Shown: positions 1 through 11,324, numbered from the stretch's first letter. The stretch is 64,000 nt of DNA from Eopsaltria australis (GCA_034509425.1 JAVTVJ010001807.1:23143-87142); one strand, 5' to 3'. Program-made: numbers and translations. The notes: generated by a model from the letters alone, not told the origin.

Positions 1-542
1 CCTGTCCGTTAGGATGAGAGCCGAGGGAACCCCGAGGATTCCACACAGGGAGGAAGGCGTGGAGGGTCGTCTTGGGTTTGGTTCAGGAGGAATCACAAAG
101 GCAGGAGCGACTCTAAGCTTCAGGCAACAGAGAAGTTTATTCCCTGGAACCCCAAAGTCAAAAGAGCCCCGACTAGCTCTCGACAGCAACTTATATAGTA
201 CAATAAACAACCAATCAGGGTAAAGGCTCGGGGTGGGATTAAGGCGGGAGCTTTCAACAGCAGCAAATAATATAGAAACAGGGGAGTGGTTTGGGGATAA
301 CAACAAATCATAAACAGGGGTACAGAGAACTTTCCAGAACAACCTGTCAATCACCTTTGTGATAGACAAATAACATATTCAATAGGAACAAGGGGTGTCA
401 ACTTTGGGTGTTAACTGGGGTGTGACTACAACCAGGCTAAACCATGGATGTTTTTATAGCAGGGGGGCGACTCCCCGATGGACCAATCCACCAGGAAGTC
501 CTCAAGCCCCTAGGTCTCGTTTCTATATTGACAACTGCCACA
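1..542 (-). mobile_element. Partial ERV LTR (LTR-A), cut by the window start
   Basis: Retroviral LTR read on the minus strand. The plus strand ends at 542 in GCCACA, so the minus-strand LTR would start TGTGGC. A minus-strand AATAAA (plus TTTATT near 136-142) and a TATATAA-like box (plus about 190-199) fit an LTR promoter and polyadenylation site. The same layout and local similarity occur in the LTR at 17.4-18.0 kb, so they belong to related families. The other end lies outside the window. At 543 the sequence changes abruptly to family S ERV internal sequence, so this LTR probably inserted into that element. Confidence 0.7.
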
Positions 543-945
543 TTTTTTATTGTTTTGTGATTCAATCAATTAATGTAATTTTAAGGTGTAACAATGTATT
601 AATGTAATCCTAAAGTATAACGATTCAATTAATTATTAATATGATTTTAAGTTACAATAAGAAATTAAACTGGTTTTAACCAAATAATTATTAATGTAAT
701 TTTACTATAATAAGGCAATTGTTGCCCTGTTGAAATTTAAACAAAATTTTATGTGATTAAAATTACTTATTCTTTTGTTTTCTTTTCCTTTTCTTTTCCC
801 TTCTCTCTTTCTCTTTTGTCTCTGTTTTCCGGGGTATGCTACGGGCACGGACGAGTCCTGAAGACATCGTGACAACACTACCAAGTCCTGAAGACATCGA
901 GACAATGCTACAGGTTCCTGATGACGATCGTGAGCCACGGGGTGG
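543..945 (+). mobile_element. 3' internal region of a family S ERV (noncoding tail before the 3' LTR)
   Basis: AT-rich stretch matching, in opposite orientation, the segment at about 43347-43730 of the family S provirus downstream. It includes a shared run with ATTGTTTTGTGATTCAATCA and a shared C/T-rich stretch. It ends directly at the LTR that starts at 946. Just before the LTR are three tandem 30-bp units (about 855-944) starting with variants of AGTCCTGAAGACATCG. No polypurine tract of the usual kind precedes the LTR. Everything 5' of this piece is lost or lies beyond LTR-A. Confidence 0.75.
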
Positions 946-1024
946 TGTAAGAGTCTGGACGGAAATCCGTTGTCTGCCTCACGACCATCGACAGAAGCAG
1001 AGGCCGAAAACCCAGAGACCCTAA
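836..1024 (+). other. Short open frame crossing from family S internal region into its 3' LTR
   Basis: A 62-codon frame beginning with ATG at 836. It contains a tandem peptide repeat of the form SPE-D-I-x-T-x-L (two good copies and a decayed third) encoded by the 30-bp repeats. It crosses the LTR start at 946 and stops at 1022-1024. The minus-strand family S provirus keeps the same ATG, repeats and frame at its 3' LTR, where the frame runs further into U3. Here a small length change near 965-985 shifts the frame, and the corresponding U3 frame continues as 1041-1508. The layout recalls accessory genes encoded in 3' LTRs, but no homology is recognised. It may be fortuitous. Confidence 0.25.
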
Positions 1025-1040
1025 GAGGGGAAAAGGACCT

Positions 1041-1508
1041 TTGCACAATGAAGTCCAGCCAGATCTTGGTGGGGTGCCTGCCAGGTGCCCAGGTGTACTG
1101 CAGAGCTGTGCTGCTGAGCTGTGCTGCAGAGGCGTGTTGGAACACGCCCGTGGGAACCATGTCCGCCTGGCTACCGGGGCGGAAAGAACTGAACTATATG
1201 TCCTGTACAGCTGCACCTGTACTCTGAAGCAATGGGCCTTACTCCCCACCTGCTGGCTACTTGCCCCTCGTCTCTGGAGGGATTTCCTCATCTCTTGGTT
1301 ACCTGCCCCCCGCTTTCAAAAAGACTATAGAGAGACTCTCAAAAAGGACCCCTACGAGTACTCCCTACAGACGAGACGAATCCATCAGATCCGGACAACG
1401 AGGACCTCGTCGTGCCGTGGTAGCTATACCCCCCTTCCCTTTTCTCTCTCTCTTTCTTCTCTCTCTCTCTCTCCTCTATCGCATAAGAGTGTTGTTGGCA
1501 CTCAATAA
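1041..1508 (+). other. Open frame within U3/R of the family S LTR
   Basis: 155 codons without a stop, starting at a non-ATG codon, reading cysteine-rich sequence (for example SCAAELCC) and then a Ser/Leu-rich end made by the C/T tract. The same frame is open for about 127 codons in the 5' LTR of the minus-strand provirus (48541 down to 48158). It is broken in that provirus's 3' LTR and in the split copy at 55.8-63.9 kb. Together with the frame at 836-1024 it could be the remains of one LTR-encoded gene. Chance openness of a GC-rich U3 is the main alternative. Confidence 0.25.
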
Positions 1509-1509
1509 A
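1504..1509 (+). terminator. LTR polyadenylation signal AATAAA
   Basis: AATAAA within the family S 3' LTR, conserved in the other family S LTRs (plus-strand TTTATT at 42805-42810 and 48058-48063). Confidence 0.7.
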
Positions 1510-1621
1510 GTGCTTTTGATTTTGATTGAAGCAAAAATACTTGTCCCTGTTTTCTTTTGCACTCTGAGATTCAAAGTAACGAACCATCACGACCCCTGCT
1601 CCTACGAGCGGATCGTGACAC

Positions 1622-2627
1622 CACGTCATGCATGTGAGATCACACCAGTTTCTCCCAGGTTATATCTCAGAAGGGAACCGCAGGGCGGATGCCTTAGCCA
1701 TGGCTGCGCGAATGGCTAACACGCCTGACATCTTCGCGCAGGCCAAGCTGAGCCACCAGTTCTACCATCAGAATGCCCCTGCCCTCCGGAGGATGTTCCA
1801 TCTGCCTCTGGAGCAGGCGAGGGCCATAGTAGCAACATGTCCCAGCTGTCAGTCCCATCATATACCACCTTTACATCCAGGGGTAAACCCCCGGGGACTG
1901 AACAGCTGTGAAGTCTGGCAGATGGACGTTACACAAGTTCCGGAATTTGGTAAACTTAAGTATGTCCACCTGTCGGTAGACACATTTTCAGGAGCCATCT
2001 ATGCCTCCGCCCATACGGGCGAGAAGGCAAAAGATGTGATCAAGCATTTCTTAATGGCTTTTCCAATCCTAGGCACACCCAAGAATATTAACACGGACAA
2101 TGGACCTGCGTATACCTCGACCCGGCTCCGAGAGTTCCTCCAGTCATGGGGAGTGGCCCACTCCACCGGCATACCGCACTCCCCCACTGGACATGCGATT
2201 TTGGAACAGGCACACCAAACCCTCAAGAGAGTCCTCCACCAGCAGCAGGGAGGTACAGAGACTAGATCGCCCATTGAGCGACTCTGTAAGGCACTCTTCA
2301 CAATTAATTTTTTAAATTGTTCTAAAGAAGAGCCCGTCCCCCCCTGTCTTATGGCACTTTTCGAATTCAGCCTCCACCAAACTAAAAGAAAACCCGCCGG
2401 TGCTGGTCAAGGCCCCTGAGACCCACCAAATAGAGGGGCCCTTTCCACTAATCATCTGGGGTCGAGGATATGCATGCGTGTCAACGTCCAAAGGTCTTAA
2501 ATGGGTGCCTGCTAAGTTTGTAAGACCATATAAACCAACTAACCATGTCCCGACAAGTAAAGTTCCAGGTGAGACTGCCATGACGAGAGAAGGCCAAAGC
2601 CAGCCGCAGTCTGCCTGGAAAAGGTGA
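1622..2627 (+). pseudogene. pol: pol fragment: RNase H end and integrase
   Basis: Retroviral integrase, which joins viral DNA ends to host DNA. Within the frame 1628-2419 the zinc finger is intact (H43, H47, C71, C74). The catalytic triad is D100, D157 and E193, with the typical 35-residue spacing between the last Asp and Glu. The C-terminal DNA-binding domain (the segment ending WVPAKFVRPY) continues in another frame from about 2400 to 2627, so a frameshift lies between about 2330 and 2400. The frame is already open from the left junction (1622), showing that the upstream pol was cut off there and not started there. Closely related to the integrase of the betaretrovirus-like provirus at 56-63 kb, although its zinc finger is better preserved. 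Confidence 0.88.
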
Positions 2628-2797
2628 AGACATAAAAGCCTACCTACTGAGACCAGAGAGGACAGCTGAAGAAGCTCCTCTCCAAGGAACCTGAAGAGGC
2701 TGTACCCAAAAGAGCAGAAACCTCCAGGCCACATCGCAAGAAATGAAGACAAACTTATGCAGAGACTTTTCCCCTGTCTACCCCTCAGACTTCCCTC

Positions 2798-4231
2798 GTG
2801 TGTTTCCCTTACCCCAATCCCTCTACTTATCTTAAGTTAAAAAAGGGGGAGAGAGGCTTTGTTATAAGTTTTGATATGAGTTTGTTATCTTTTAGTCTAC
2901 CCAGCCGAGAGATTCCCAGGATAAAACTATCAGCGTGCTTCCTGTTGCCAGCCATCATGCTGGTCCTGCAGATGCAATGGGCAAACCCGTGGCTTGTGCG
3001 GCAGCCAAAAGAAAATATTTGGGTGATGCTGTCCAAGTCGATCAGCCAGGAGGATTTCTGTATGAACACTTATGCGACGGAAAATCCAATGTCAACTTGC
3101 CTGGTAGGGATTCCCTGGACACCCCTCGAGTATAGATCCACCTTTCTTGAAGCCCACCCGGCCCACAGCTGAGATGTGTGGATTCGGACCCTCCCGCACA
3201 TGCACGCTGAACCCCAAGAATTAGATTTGGTGGGGTCAGCACAGCCCACCTTTTGTACGAAATTCAACCCTGCGTACAATTGGCTTGATCCATCTCTCAG
3301 GGAAAAAAAACCCCAAATTGGGGATCCTGATAGAGATGTATCTGCAATGGATAAAAAATTATATGTCAGGGGGACCTGGTGCAGTTTTGCGGAAAACACA
3401 TGGTCTGCATCCATCATGTACCCCAGGGAACTCCCGAAAGGAGTGTTCCTAATCTGTGGGGACCGGGCGTGGGCGGGAATCCCCTCCCATCTGCACGGAG
3501 GCCCGTGCACACTTAGCAGGTTGTCTATGCTAACACCGGGAAAGACCCAACTACTAGCGTGGAGGAATAACACAAAGCAGGCCCACCAAAAATGTGCCAC
3601 CCATGAATTAGACTCAAATTGTGATAGCAGTGTCACCTCCTGGTCCTTCTCGAAGAGGGTAGCTGCCTCGATATTTCTCCCTTGGGTGGTGGCAGCGAAA
3701 GCCCTCGGTGAGCTTTCTCACCTGGAGTGTTGGGTAGGCAAACAGGCCAATTTAACATCCAAAGTGCTAGCGGACCTCCTCGCAGACAAGGAGACAACCA
3801 GGCAAGCAACACTGCAAAACCGGGCTGCCATCGACTTTCTACTTCTTGCGCACGGCCATGGGTGTGAGGAGTTCGAGGGACTCTGCTGCTTCAACCTCTC
3901 CTCACATGCCCATAGCATCCACAAAACCATCCAACGTATGCAGGACCAGCTCCACCAACTCCGTGAAGAAAACAAGGACTGGCTGGACAATTTATTTCAT
4001 GGATGGGGAATCTCCGGCTGGGTCAGCCAAGTTTTACAGACTTTGTTATGGACTTTTCTTATCATTTTCATCGTTTTAAGTTTTTTAGGATGTTTTAAAA
4101 CTTTTATGATTTCTTTTGTGAGTAAGACCCTTTCTTTAAGTAAAAAAGAAGGGGGAGATGTGGCGGTGCTTGAAGCCCCGAAAGCCTCGGTCCCCCCTGA
4201 GAAGCTGTGGAATAAAGGTGCCCAAGTTTAA
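2798..4231 (+). pseudogene. env: env of alpharetrovirus type, one in-frame stop
   Basis: Envelope glycoprotein precursor. The surface part starts with a hydrophobic leader (residues reading LLPAIMLVLQM near 2960) and is cut by an in-frame TGA at 3170-3172; the same frame then stays open to 4231. In the 3176-4231 part the transmembrane subunit shows a hydrophobic stretch near residues 165-175, the CX6CC motif (C230, C237, C238) after a segment of the kind called immunosuppressive-like, a helical region, and a membrane span at about 287-307. CX6CC places it with gamma-type envelopes such as those of alpharetroviruses. The usual multibasic furin site is reduced to a single Lys-Arg (residues 160-161). 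The frame runs through the polypurine tract into U3 of the LTR. The start is uncertain because retroviral env is normally made from a spliced RNA. Confidence 0.85.
4142..4158 (+). other. Polypurine tract
   Basis: A run of A and G (AAAAAAGAAGGGGGAG followed by AT) directly before the LTR start TGTGGCGG. This is the standard plus-strand primer site of retroviruses. Confidence 0.8.
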
Positions 4232-4809
4232 AGTCTCCCCTGGGGAGGAGACACAGGTGGTTTTGCCCCACAAGTGGGCTGAGTTTCTCAGGGGTGGTTC
4301 CCTTTTCCCCCATTAGTTTAAGCACCGGCCACTCTCCCGCCAATCATTCTTGTGTTCTAGAAAGTTCTGTTTCATTCGGTAGTTGATTGTATCCCCCGGT
4401 TGTCTATCATGCCCTTTCCTCCCCCTCTCCTTCCCGGTTAGTCCTGGTCCCCTGGTCCCTCCCTTGTTCCTTCCTCCTGGTGTTTGATGATTGGATAATG
4501 CCCTCACAATAAAAGTCTGTGCACTGAGCTGTTTGGGGTCTTCTGATCCTAGACGCCCAGAGCGCAGTTGGACCCCATGCCTCTGCGTCTCTATTACTCT
4601 AGACAGAAGATCCCTCCCTATCCCTCCGGCCTCTATAGAGATAGCTTGCTCTCTAAGAGCTACCTGCGGCTGGGAACGCACAGATTCCCGTGGCAGAGAA
4701 CTGGCGCTCCGGCTGTCAGGGACGCTTGCTGCAGCCACCAACGGGTCGCTAGCCAAAGACCCTGGGGCTAGCTGTCCAGCCCGGACACTGGCGACCGCGG
4801 CACTTGACA
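4159..4809 (+). mobile_element. 3' LTR of the alpharetrovirus-like ERV
   Basis: 651 bp from TGTGGCGG to CTTGACA, with AATAAA at 4508-4513 followed by a GT-rich stretch. The preceding polypurine tract fixes the left edge. The right edge rests on the CA end and the change to AT-rich DNA. The target duplication cannot be checked because the 5' partner is missing. Confidence 0.82.
4508..4513 (+). terminator. LTR polyadenylation signal AATAAA
   Basis: AATAAA in the LTR, followed within about 30 bases by GT-rich sequence. Confidence 0.65.
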
Positions 4810-7800
4810 ACTTTTGAAAATCTCTGAAGTCATAAATAGCTGATAGACTGCTGGTGCTAAATGCTCTTTACCTGACCAAGCCACTGGAAAAACATTTCAT
4901 TCCAGTGAGGGCAGCAGAGATTATTAACTGTGGTTCTTCAAGCCAGTTGCTGGGAGGTGGCAACCCCAACCCTGCTTCTCTCTGGTCAGCATTGATATTT
5001 GGAGGACAGGAGAGCTCTCACACTGTTTCACTTCTACTGTCTTGCTCTTCTCTGCACTTGAAAACCTCCTGGCCACCCCATCCCTGCAGTTATAACCGCT
5101 GGCTGAATCTTATTTGGCAAAAGAATATCAATTGGCAGAGGAATATCAATAAGAAAATAACTATACAGACTAACAAATATTTCAATGCAAACTAAACCCT
5201 CCAACGAGTTCAGAAGATAATACGAAATGTTATATTTTTCTACAACATTGTATCTGAGAAACAAGATCAAGGAAACAGAAAACAGCTATCTGTGTATACT
5301 CAGATGAGGTAAATCATCACTGCTTTCTTAAAGCAAACTAAGTTACAACAATTTATAAGAGAAATTTGACTCCTACATTGATTAAGATTACTGAGACACT
5401 TGGATTTCCTGTTTCTTCCTGATTGCAGAAAATGAAGAGAGAAGTAACTGTGCAAAAGACCTGAAAGCTGCATCCACCTGTAAGTAATTGACCTTATGAC
5501 AAAATCTGCCATGGCCCTTTGCTGTAGGGAAAGAAAGTGGTCAGCACCTTCAGGGAGGCACCCACCCAGCTGTATATGCTTGAGGAAATCCTTTCTGACC
5601 ATCACGCTATTGATCCTGAAAAATGCTATACGTGATCATAAATCTCGAGCAACTCAGCATAGGTCAGTGGAGACAAAATATCAACCACTCTAAAGTGCTT
5701 TCAAGGATTCTCAGAATGAAATAAATTAAAATATGATGCACACGTATCTGTTATATAGATTTTTCTTCCTTGTGTTTCCATATCTCACTCATTTTTTCTT
5801 TCAGAAAGTTACATCTCTGGTAGCACACAAAAACCTTCCATCTGCAATCACATGCATGGGCTGCACAAAAACATGATGAGATAGGAACTTGTCTGTCAGA
5901 GAAAGTAGATTATTTTTTTAATTACTTCTTTGTTGTCAATTGAATTAATTACTCCAGGTCGAACAGTGTGCTCCTTCCCTAAATATCTCTTGAGTTATCA
6001 CCTAGCAGTAGGTGATAGTTCTAATTAGAATATATTGAAAATTTAGCAGAAACCAACGTTTTGGGGATTTCTAATTTGTCAGGTCCAACACATTCAAAAT
6101 ACCTTATATACAAGACTTTCCAGCACTACTAAATTGGCATTGCCTGAATTATTGATCACTCTTTTTTGTTCTCAGGTGTTGTGTGTTTGAAGTGCCATCA
6201 ATCCCATGACAGTCCAGGCTGGTGTGTTGTGTATCTGGAAGATCCTTTCCACTGGGATTTTCTTGTGAGGGCAGATGTAAAGACCCTTCCTCATGGCCTG
6301 CACTTCTCCTCAGGAGATGGTGACACATAAAACACCCCTCTGGTCCTTTTTTCACAGAGGGCTGAAGACAATGGGCTGAAAACCACACCTGTTTCCAGGT
6401 ACCTCAGAACAAGAAACCATTAAACAGGGAAAAATCATCTGAAGGATTTTGTACTTTTAATACCTTTAAGGTCTGATAATAACATGGCAAAAAGCACTTT
6501 AGGCTTCTTAAATTCAAACATACACTGGCTGAGAAGATAGTCTCTTCAACTCCTATTATTCTGAATCTAGAATTATTTTCAGAGCTATTTAACCCACCAG
6601 AATGAATTTCTTAAAATCAGCCTTTTTCACAATCTCTCACAAGTATTTACTATGCTTACTTACTTTTTTGCAGAAATTTGCAATCTTATTTAATTGTGGC
6701 TAAGAAACGTGGATTGCAACCTTAAAGGAATGTGCATACAATAGACAATTTAGATCCAGTCTTACATGAGCTTCTCATTCTCTTTTTCCATGATCTTCTC
6801 ACTCACAGACATTAGAGAGAATTCCTTAGCACTGTACCTTCATATTCTGATTGGTTATATTTTAAAAGGTCATCCATAATTTTGTTTGTCTGATCTATCT
6901 TGAATTGTGAGATAATGGCTCAGTATGAAACATTTACGATATTGTTAGAGGTATTTATGGTCCTGTTTTCAAGTGATCTAATGAACACTATGTATAGACT
7001 AGAGCTGCCTGGTTAGTACTGTCAGAGGGAGAAATGTGTCTCTCTCTTCATTCACTCTTCAATCCACTTCCTGGAAACAGGGATCTCCCAAAAGAATCTC
7101 AATTAACTCTAAATTTTAAAAATTTTTTACTCCTTGTAAATTTGCCTCAGAGATAAGCCCCATTTCTCTGCAATGCCAGTTTGAAATCCTGGTATGTCAA
7201 ATCCTCCCTGTTATTTTTAACACTCCAACCATGACCAAGACACTCTTCAGATATGTAAAAATACAAGAATATTGTCCAGAGGAGATTTTTTCTGGAAGTG
7301 TTAGCAACCTAATTATCATAGATGATGGTAAGCAGAGGAGAACAGGGACACTAAAAATAAAGAGCAGAGACACAAACTGCTAGAAGAGAGATGCTTTATG
7401 GGCAGATCTATAAGCTGTTCTGTTTGTAGTATATTTCTTGTTTGTTAGGATTATTATTTTTTTCTGCAGAAGGTCAGGTAGTTGAAAAAAAACAACAAAG
7501 GATAGATAGCTCTGTAGCAGAGGTCAGTAACAGAAAGTTTGCTGAATTCTGAGCAGGAATTGAAAGGTTTGTCATGAATAGTCACGTTTAACTTTTGTCC
7601 TTGAATAATAATTACAACTTGTCAGAAATACCAGTTGTTTCTAGATGAAGATAGAAGTTCAGCATTATTTATGGAGCTACACTTCTTAAGTAAATAGATT
7701 TCCCCTAATTTGTAATTCTAAAAAATACATTTGAACCTATTTTTACATGGCTTCTATAAACACAGGGTCAGGCAGTTTTTGACAAAATTTATTTTTCTTG

Positions 7801-9550
7801 AAAGGTGTTGTTTCATTTAAGCTGAATCATTAATAGGACTGAACAGTTTTAGAAGATGCATTCAGTGAGATTTTTGAAAAATAAAATTTTGACCTATGTT
7901 TTGGTACAACTACATTTTGAGATTATGTGTTCCAAATATTTTGTTTTAACCTGAAAATTCCAAACCCTAAAGTTTGCTGAGAAGCAGAACCTGCATCTTC
8001 TCTCCTGCACAGAACTCATGAGAATACACCACAGAACTCTGCAGATTGCTCAGCTGCCTGCAGTTTTCTCAGCAGTTTTACTACAGAGTTAAAAGAACTG
8101 TATTTTTAATTGCTTTCTAGGTTAATACATCCAATAGCAAACTGCAGTATCCTGTTTAAGATACTTTAATTTTACAGTCAACTTAGTAAATGTTTCAGGA
8201 TGAATTAGTATGTCTGTCACTACTAAATTAAGGTTGCGCACTACCACATGTGATAGCCGCTCACAAATCGGAAGAGTTAGCTTGACTCAGCACACTTGTA
8301 TTACACCACAACCAATTGTGGCAACTTGGTTTCCATAAGTGTAGCTGTACAGAGAGGCTTTCAATCGATCTTTGGTGACTGCATGGTTACCAAAGAGGTC
8401 AGGGGAGCAGGGTGACTTCAGTTAGTCAATGAACTGCTCTTGCTTAAGTTGCTGTGCCATCCTTGCATTGCTATTTGACTAAAGCCCATCTGTAACCTCT
8501 CCTAAAGCCCCAAAGCTATAGACCATGATGCAAAAATTACACTGGGGCAAAGCAAATATTTAAAGCTCAGAAAAGCTGTCACCCATGCATTTCCCCATCT
8601 CTGCCATAGTCAAACTCCCACTGGACAGTCCACTCAGACAAGAGCATCTCCTGTGTAATTCTTGTTAATCTGCAAAACCTTTCAGAGAAATTTCTCTGTA
8701 TTCTATCACCTCCTGTGTTAGAGTTCAGCAAATACATCTCACTATAAAAAACTCCAGAACATTCTTCTTTCTGAAAAGGTGCTTTGAAATCTAAAAGCTT
8801 GTCTGTATTTTCTAAATATATCAGCTTTCTATACATCTTGTCCTTATGTCTTCACAGGTTCTACTTCACTAGTACTATTGCAACTCTTACTGCAAATCTC
8901 ATAATTCATCTTTGTTCTTTTTAAGGAACAGGAAAATTAAGCCTTCCATTGGCATTAAAAGACTTCACAGGGCAAAATTATTCTCACTTTAGGAAATCTG
9001 AATTTGTTTCCTGAAACTTTCATTCATGCTTACTGAAAACAAAATTGTTCTGTAAGTGCAATTCAGTCTGTGCTGATTTGCGTGAGAGTGAACAAATCCC
9101 CAGCAATGCACAGCAAAACAGCTCGCGGCAGCAGGCTGACATGTTATGTGTCTCCAGGCAAAGTCTTATGACAGATCTAAAAGTTCAGTGCATAATTCAA
9201 AACATTACTGTAAGTATAGTAAATAAGCCATTAAAGAAAATTCCACACTTATCACTTAATACAGCTTAGCAATTAATACATTCATTCTATTCTATTGCTC
9301 AGTGGTTACAGCTACACCACACTTCACTGAAAACAGAATGAGAAGAGATAGCAGTCAAGCTGACCCAATGGGAGTAACTTGGTTTTTATTGGTTATGGCT
9401 TTTTTACCCTCAAGAGATTACAGCCTCTTAAGAAGACAAAGAGTTTCATGATGTTCTTTAGGACAAATTCTGAATGATTTGCTCTTTCATTCAACCAACA
9501 GATTAGCACAGTAAGCATTTTCCTGGTTTCTAGGATTTTCAGTTTTATTT
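4810..9550. other. Unannotated AT-rich host DNA
   Basis: I find no open frame with recognisable domains, no LTR ends and no CR1 tail. The only frames are short and without domain signatures. The sequence is probably intergenic or intronic. Confidence 0.5.
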
Positions 9551-9555
9551 ATGGC

Positions 9556-11324
9556 TGTTGTGGAGTAATTACAGTTAAAAATTCTCGGTGTAGAAAGAGG
9601 AAGTGGAGTTGGAAATGAGGTAGCCGGTATGAAAAATCCCACCTACAAAATACTCATAAAACCAGGAGAACACCTGAAGAAGCTCTCTTACAGGCTTCTG
9701 GTTCACTGAGGAAAGACGTCACTCTCTCCCACTCCGTGCTGAGCTGGGTAAGGTCTCCTCAGACCACGTTGGCCTGGGGCTGCCAACCAGCATGGCGCGG
9801 AGGGGGAGAGGAGAGGGAACCCAAGCCGGTCTTGTTTCTCACAGCAGCTCCATGCGAAAGGGAGCCAGATCGAATCTGCTCGGCTCCATGCGAGCCGAAA
9901 AAGACTTCATTCTGCTGCCCCTGGCCAAGGAACTTTATCGGCTCTGTTTTGCCTAGCCTGGGCCAGGCCAGTCCCCCCCCTCCGCGTCGCGGCCCGACGG
10001 AAAGAGAGTTTGGGGTCGGGTCCCGTAGGGCTCAGAAGCACCCCGCTGGCTGGATCTGCAGCGTGGCTCAGCACGGGAGAGAGAGGGGGCTGGGGCTGGG
10101 CCCCTCCGAACATGGAACTCCGCCGACTCTTTGCAACTCTGCGCGGGAGGGAGAAAAGGCTCGGGCTAAGCCCCTCCTGCAGGTCGGACGCAGCTCCCAC
10201 CGGGCAGCCCCACGTGCGGTCGGGCACAGAAAGGGGCTTGAACCAGCCCCCCTGCAGCAACGGGCACAGCCTCCCGCCGGGCAAAACGCAGCTTGGATGG
10301 GAGGCGGCATAAACAAGGTCCTTTCCTTTGGTTCAGGCACGGACTTACAACACTCAAACCACGTGGGCGAAAGCCATGTGACCATCGCCCAGCTGAAAGA
10401 CAAATTAACTGTTTCTTTCCAATATCAGAATGGGACTTGGGGGGCATTAATTTTTCCCCCCCACACAGAAAGAGCACAGGAATGAAGGCACCTACCAAAG
10501 GTACAACATAGAGACTTTAAGTTAATGAATGTAACCAAGCTTACTTTCAAAAAAGGAAGAGATGAGGAGTGCTTTAATGCTGAAAATTCTTTTTGTAAAA
10601 AACATGTTGATAAATTTGGCTGTAATATACCCTGTAATATATGAATAATGGTCTAAAAGAGGTGAGAAAAGTGGAATGTAATGTTCTAGGTTGTAAGCAG
10701 TGAACTGAGACTTTTGTGTAGAAGATTTTCCTTGCCCCGGGAAACAGTAGAAGAAGACTTGTGTTGCTGATAATGAAGAAAGGGGATGTTGTTGACACTG
10801 TAATAGAAACGTTCTTTCTCAAAAGAACACCTCAATGACCATCATATGTCCATTGCTAGTAGCCCTGGGAAAGCTACTGAAATGGGAAGGGGTCTGGAGA
10901 AGCAAATCTTTCCCTTCAGAGGGGGTTTGCTTGCTGGAAAGCTAATAACCATGGAAACTATATTTCCTATGGGGAGTCAACATGATAAAACAAAAGAAAG
11001 CTTCTCGCTCTACATGAATTAAGAAAACTGTTTTGTTCCAGAGGTGGTGGCTTAACTACAAGTCAAAGTGTTACCTTTTGTATGGATAGTAAGAAAGAAA
11101 TGAAAGAGGTGGGGAGGGGAAAAGAGTGTTCTAAAGGGTTTGGTGTTGATGCCTGATTATTATTCCTGTTTTAAGTCTGTTAATAAAATTCCTTTTTGTA
11201 TTCCTTAAAGTATAAGCCTGCTTTGCCTACTATTAATCCTTATCTCATAACAAAATCAAATAATCTTGACTACAAAATCTATGTTTATACCTAGTTTCGA
11301 TCCCCAAACCTCAAAACCGCAACA
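9556..11324 (+). mobile_element. Long ERVL-like solo LTR with 5-bp duplication ATGGC
   Basis: The element starts TGTTGTGG and ends CCGCAACA, imperfect inverted termini with one mismatch. It is flanked by ATGGC at 9551-9555 and 11325-11329, the 5-bp duplication expected for ERVL-type integrases. AATAAA lies at 11182-11187. Its last 450 bp resemble the fragment at 48.65-49.09 kb, including the shared AGCCTGCTTTG segment after the AATAAA. The first half contains an unusual GC-rich block (about 9720-10480). At 1769 bp it is long for an LTR. The 249-codon open frame inside the GC block has no recognisable domain. Confidence 0.68.
11182..11187 (+). terminator. LTR polyadenylation signal AATAAA
   Basis: AATAAA inside the ERVL-like LTR; the equivalent AATAAA is present in the related fragment near 48.95 kb. 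Confidence 0.55.

Larger units (their letters stand above)
946..1620 (+). mobile_element. 3' LTR of the family S ERV
   Basis: A 675-bp LTR starting TGTAAGAGTC and ending ATCGTGACA. It is the reverse-orientation counterpart of the two LTRs at 42694-43346 and 47946-48635, matching over essentially its whole length. It carries AATAAA at 1504-1509 and a C/T-rich microsatellite-like tract at about 1430-1475 upstream of it. The next base, 1621, is already in the pol gene of a different ERV, so this LTR end is an insertion boundary. Confidence 0.88.
1621..4809 (+). mobile_element. 3' half of an alpharetrovirus-like ERV (IN, env, 3' LTR)
   Basis: Ordered retroviral parts: the end of RNase H, integrase, env, polypurine tract and 3' LTR. 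The gag, protease and RT portions and the 5' LTR are absent. The left edge is the end of the family S LTR, whose last base 1620 abuts an in-frame pol codon. The simplest reading is that the family S element inserted into this ERV's pol gene, with the rest lying to the left of the window or deleted. Confidence 0.85.

Noticed and set aside
1430..1480. C/T tract as an independent microsatellite insertion
   Set aside because: An equivalent G/A tract is present in all family S LTR copies, so it is part of the LTR.
9736..10485. 249-codon open frame on the plus strand
   Set aside because: Lies in the GC-rich U3 of the 9556-11324 LTR, with low-complexity Pro/Gly/Arg composition and open frames on both strands; no domain or conservation seen.
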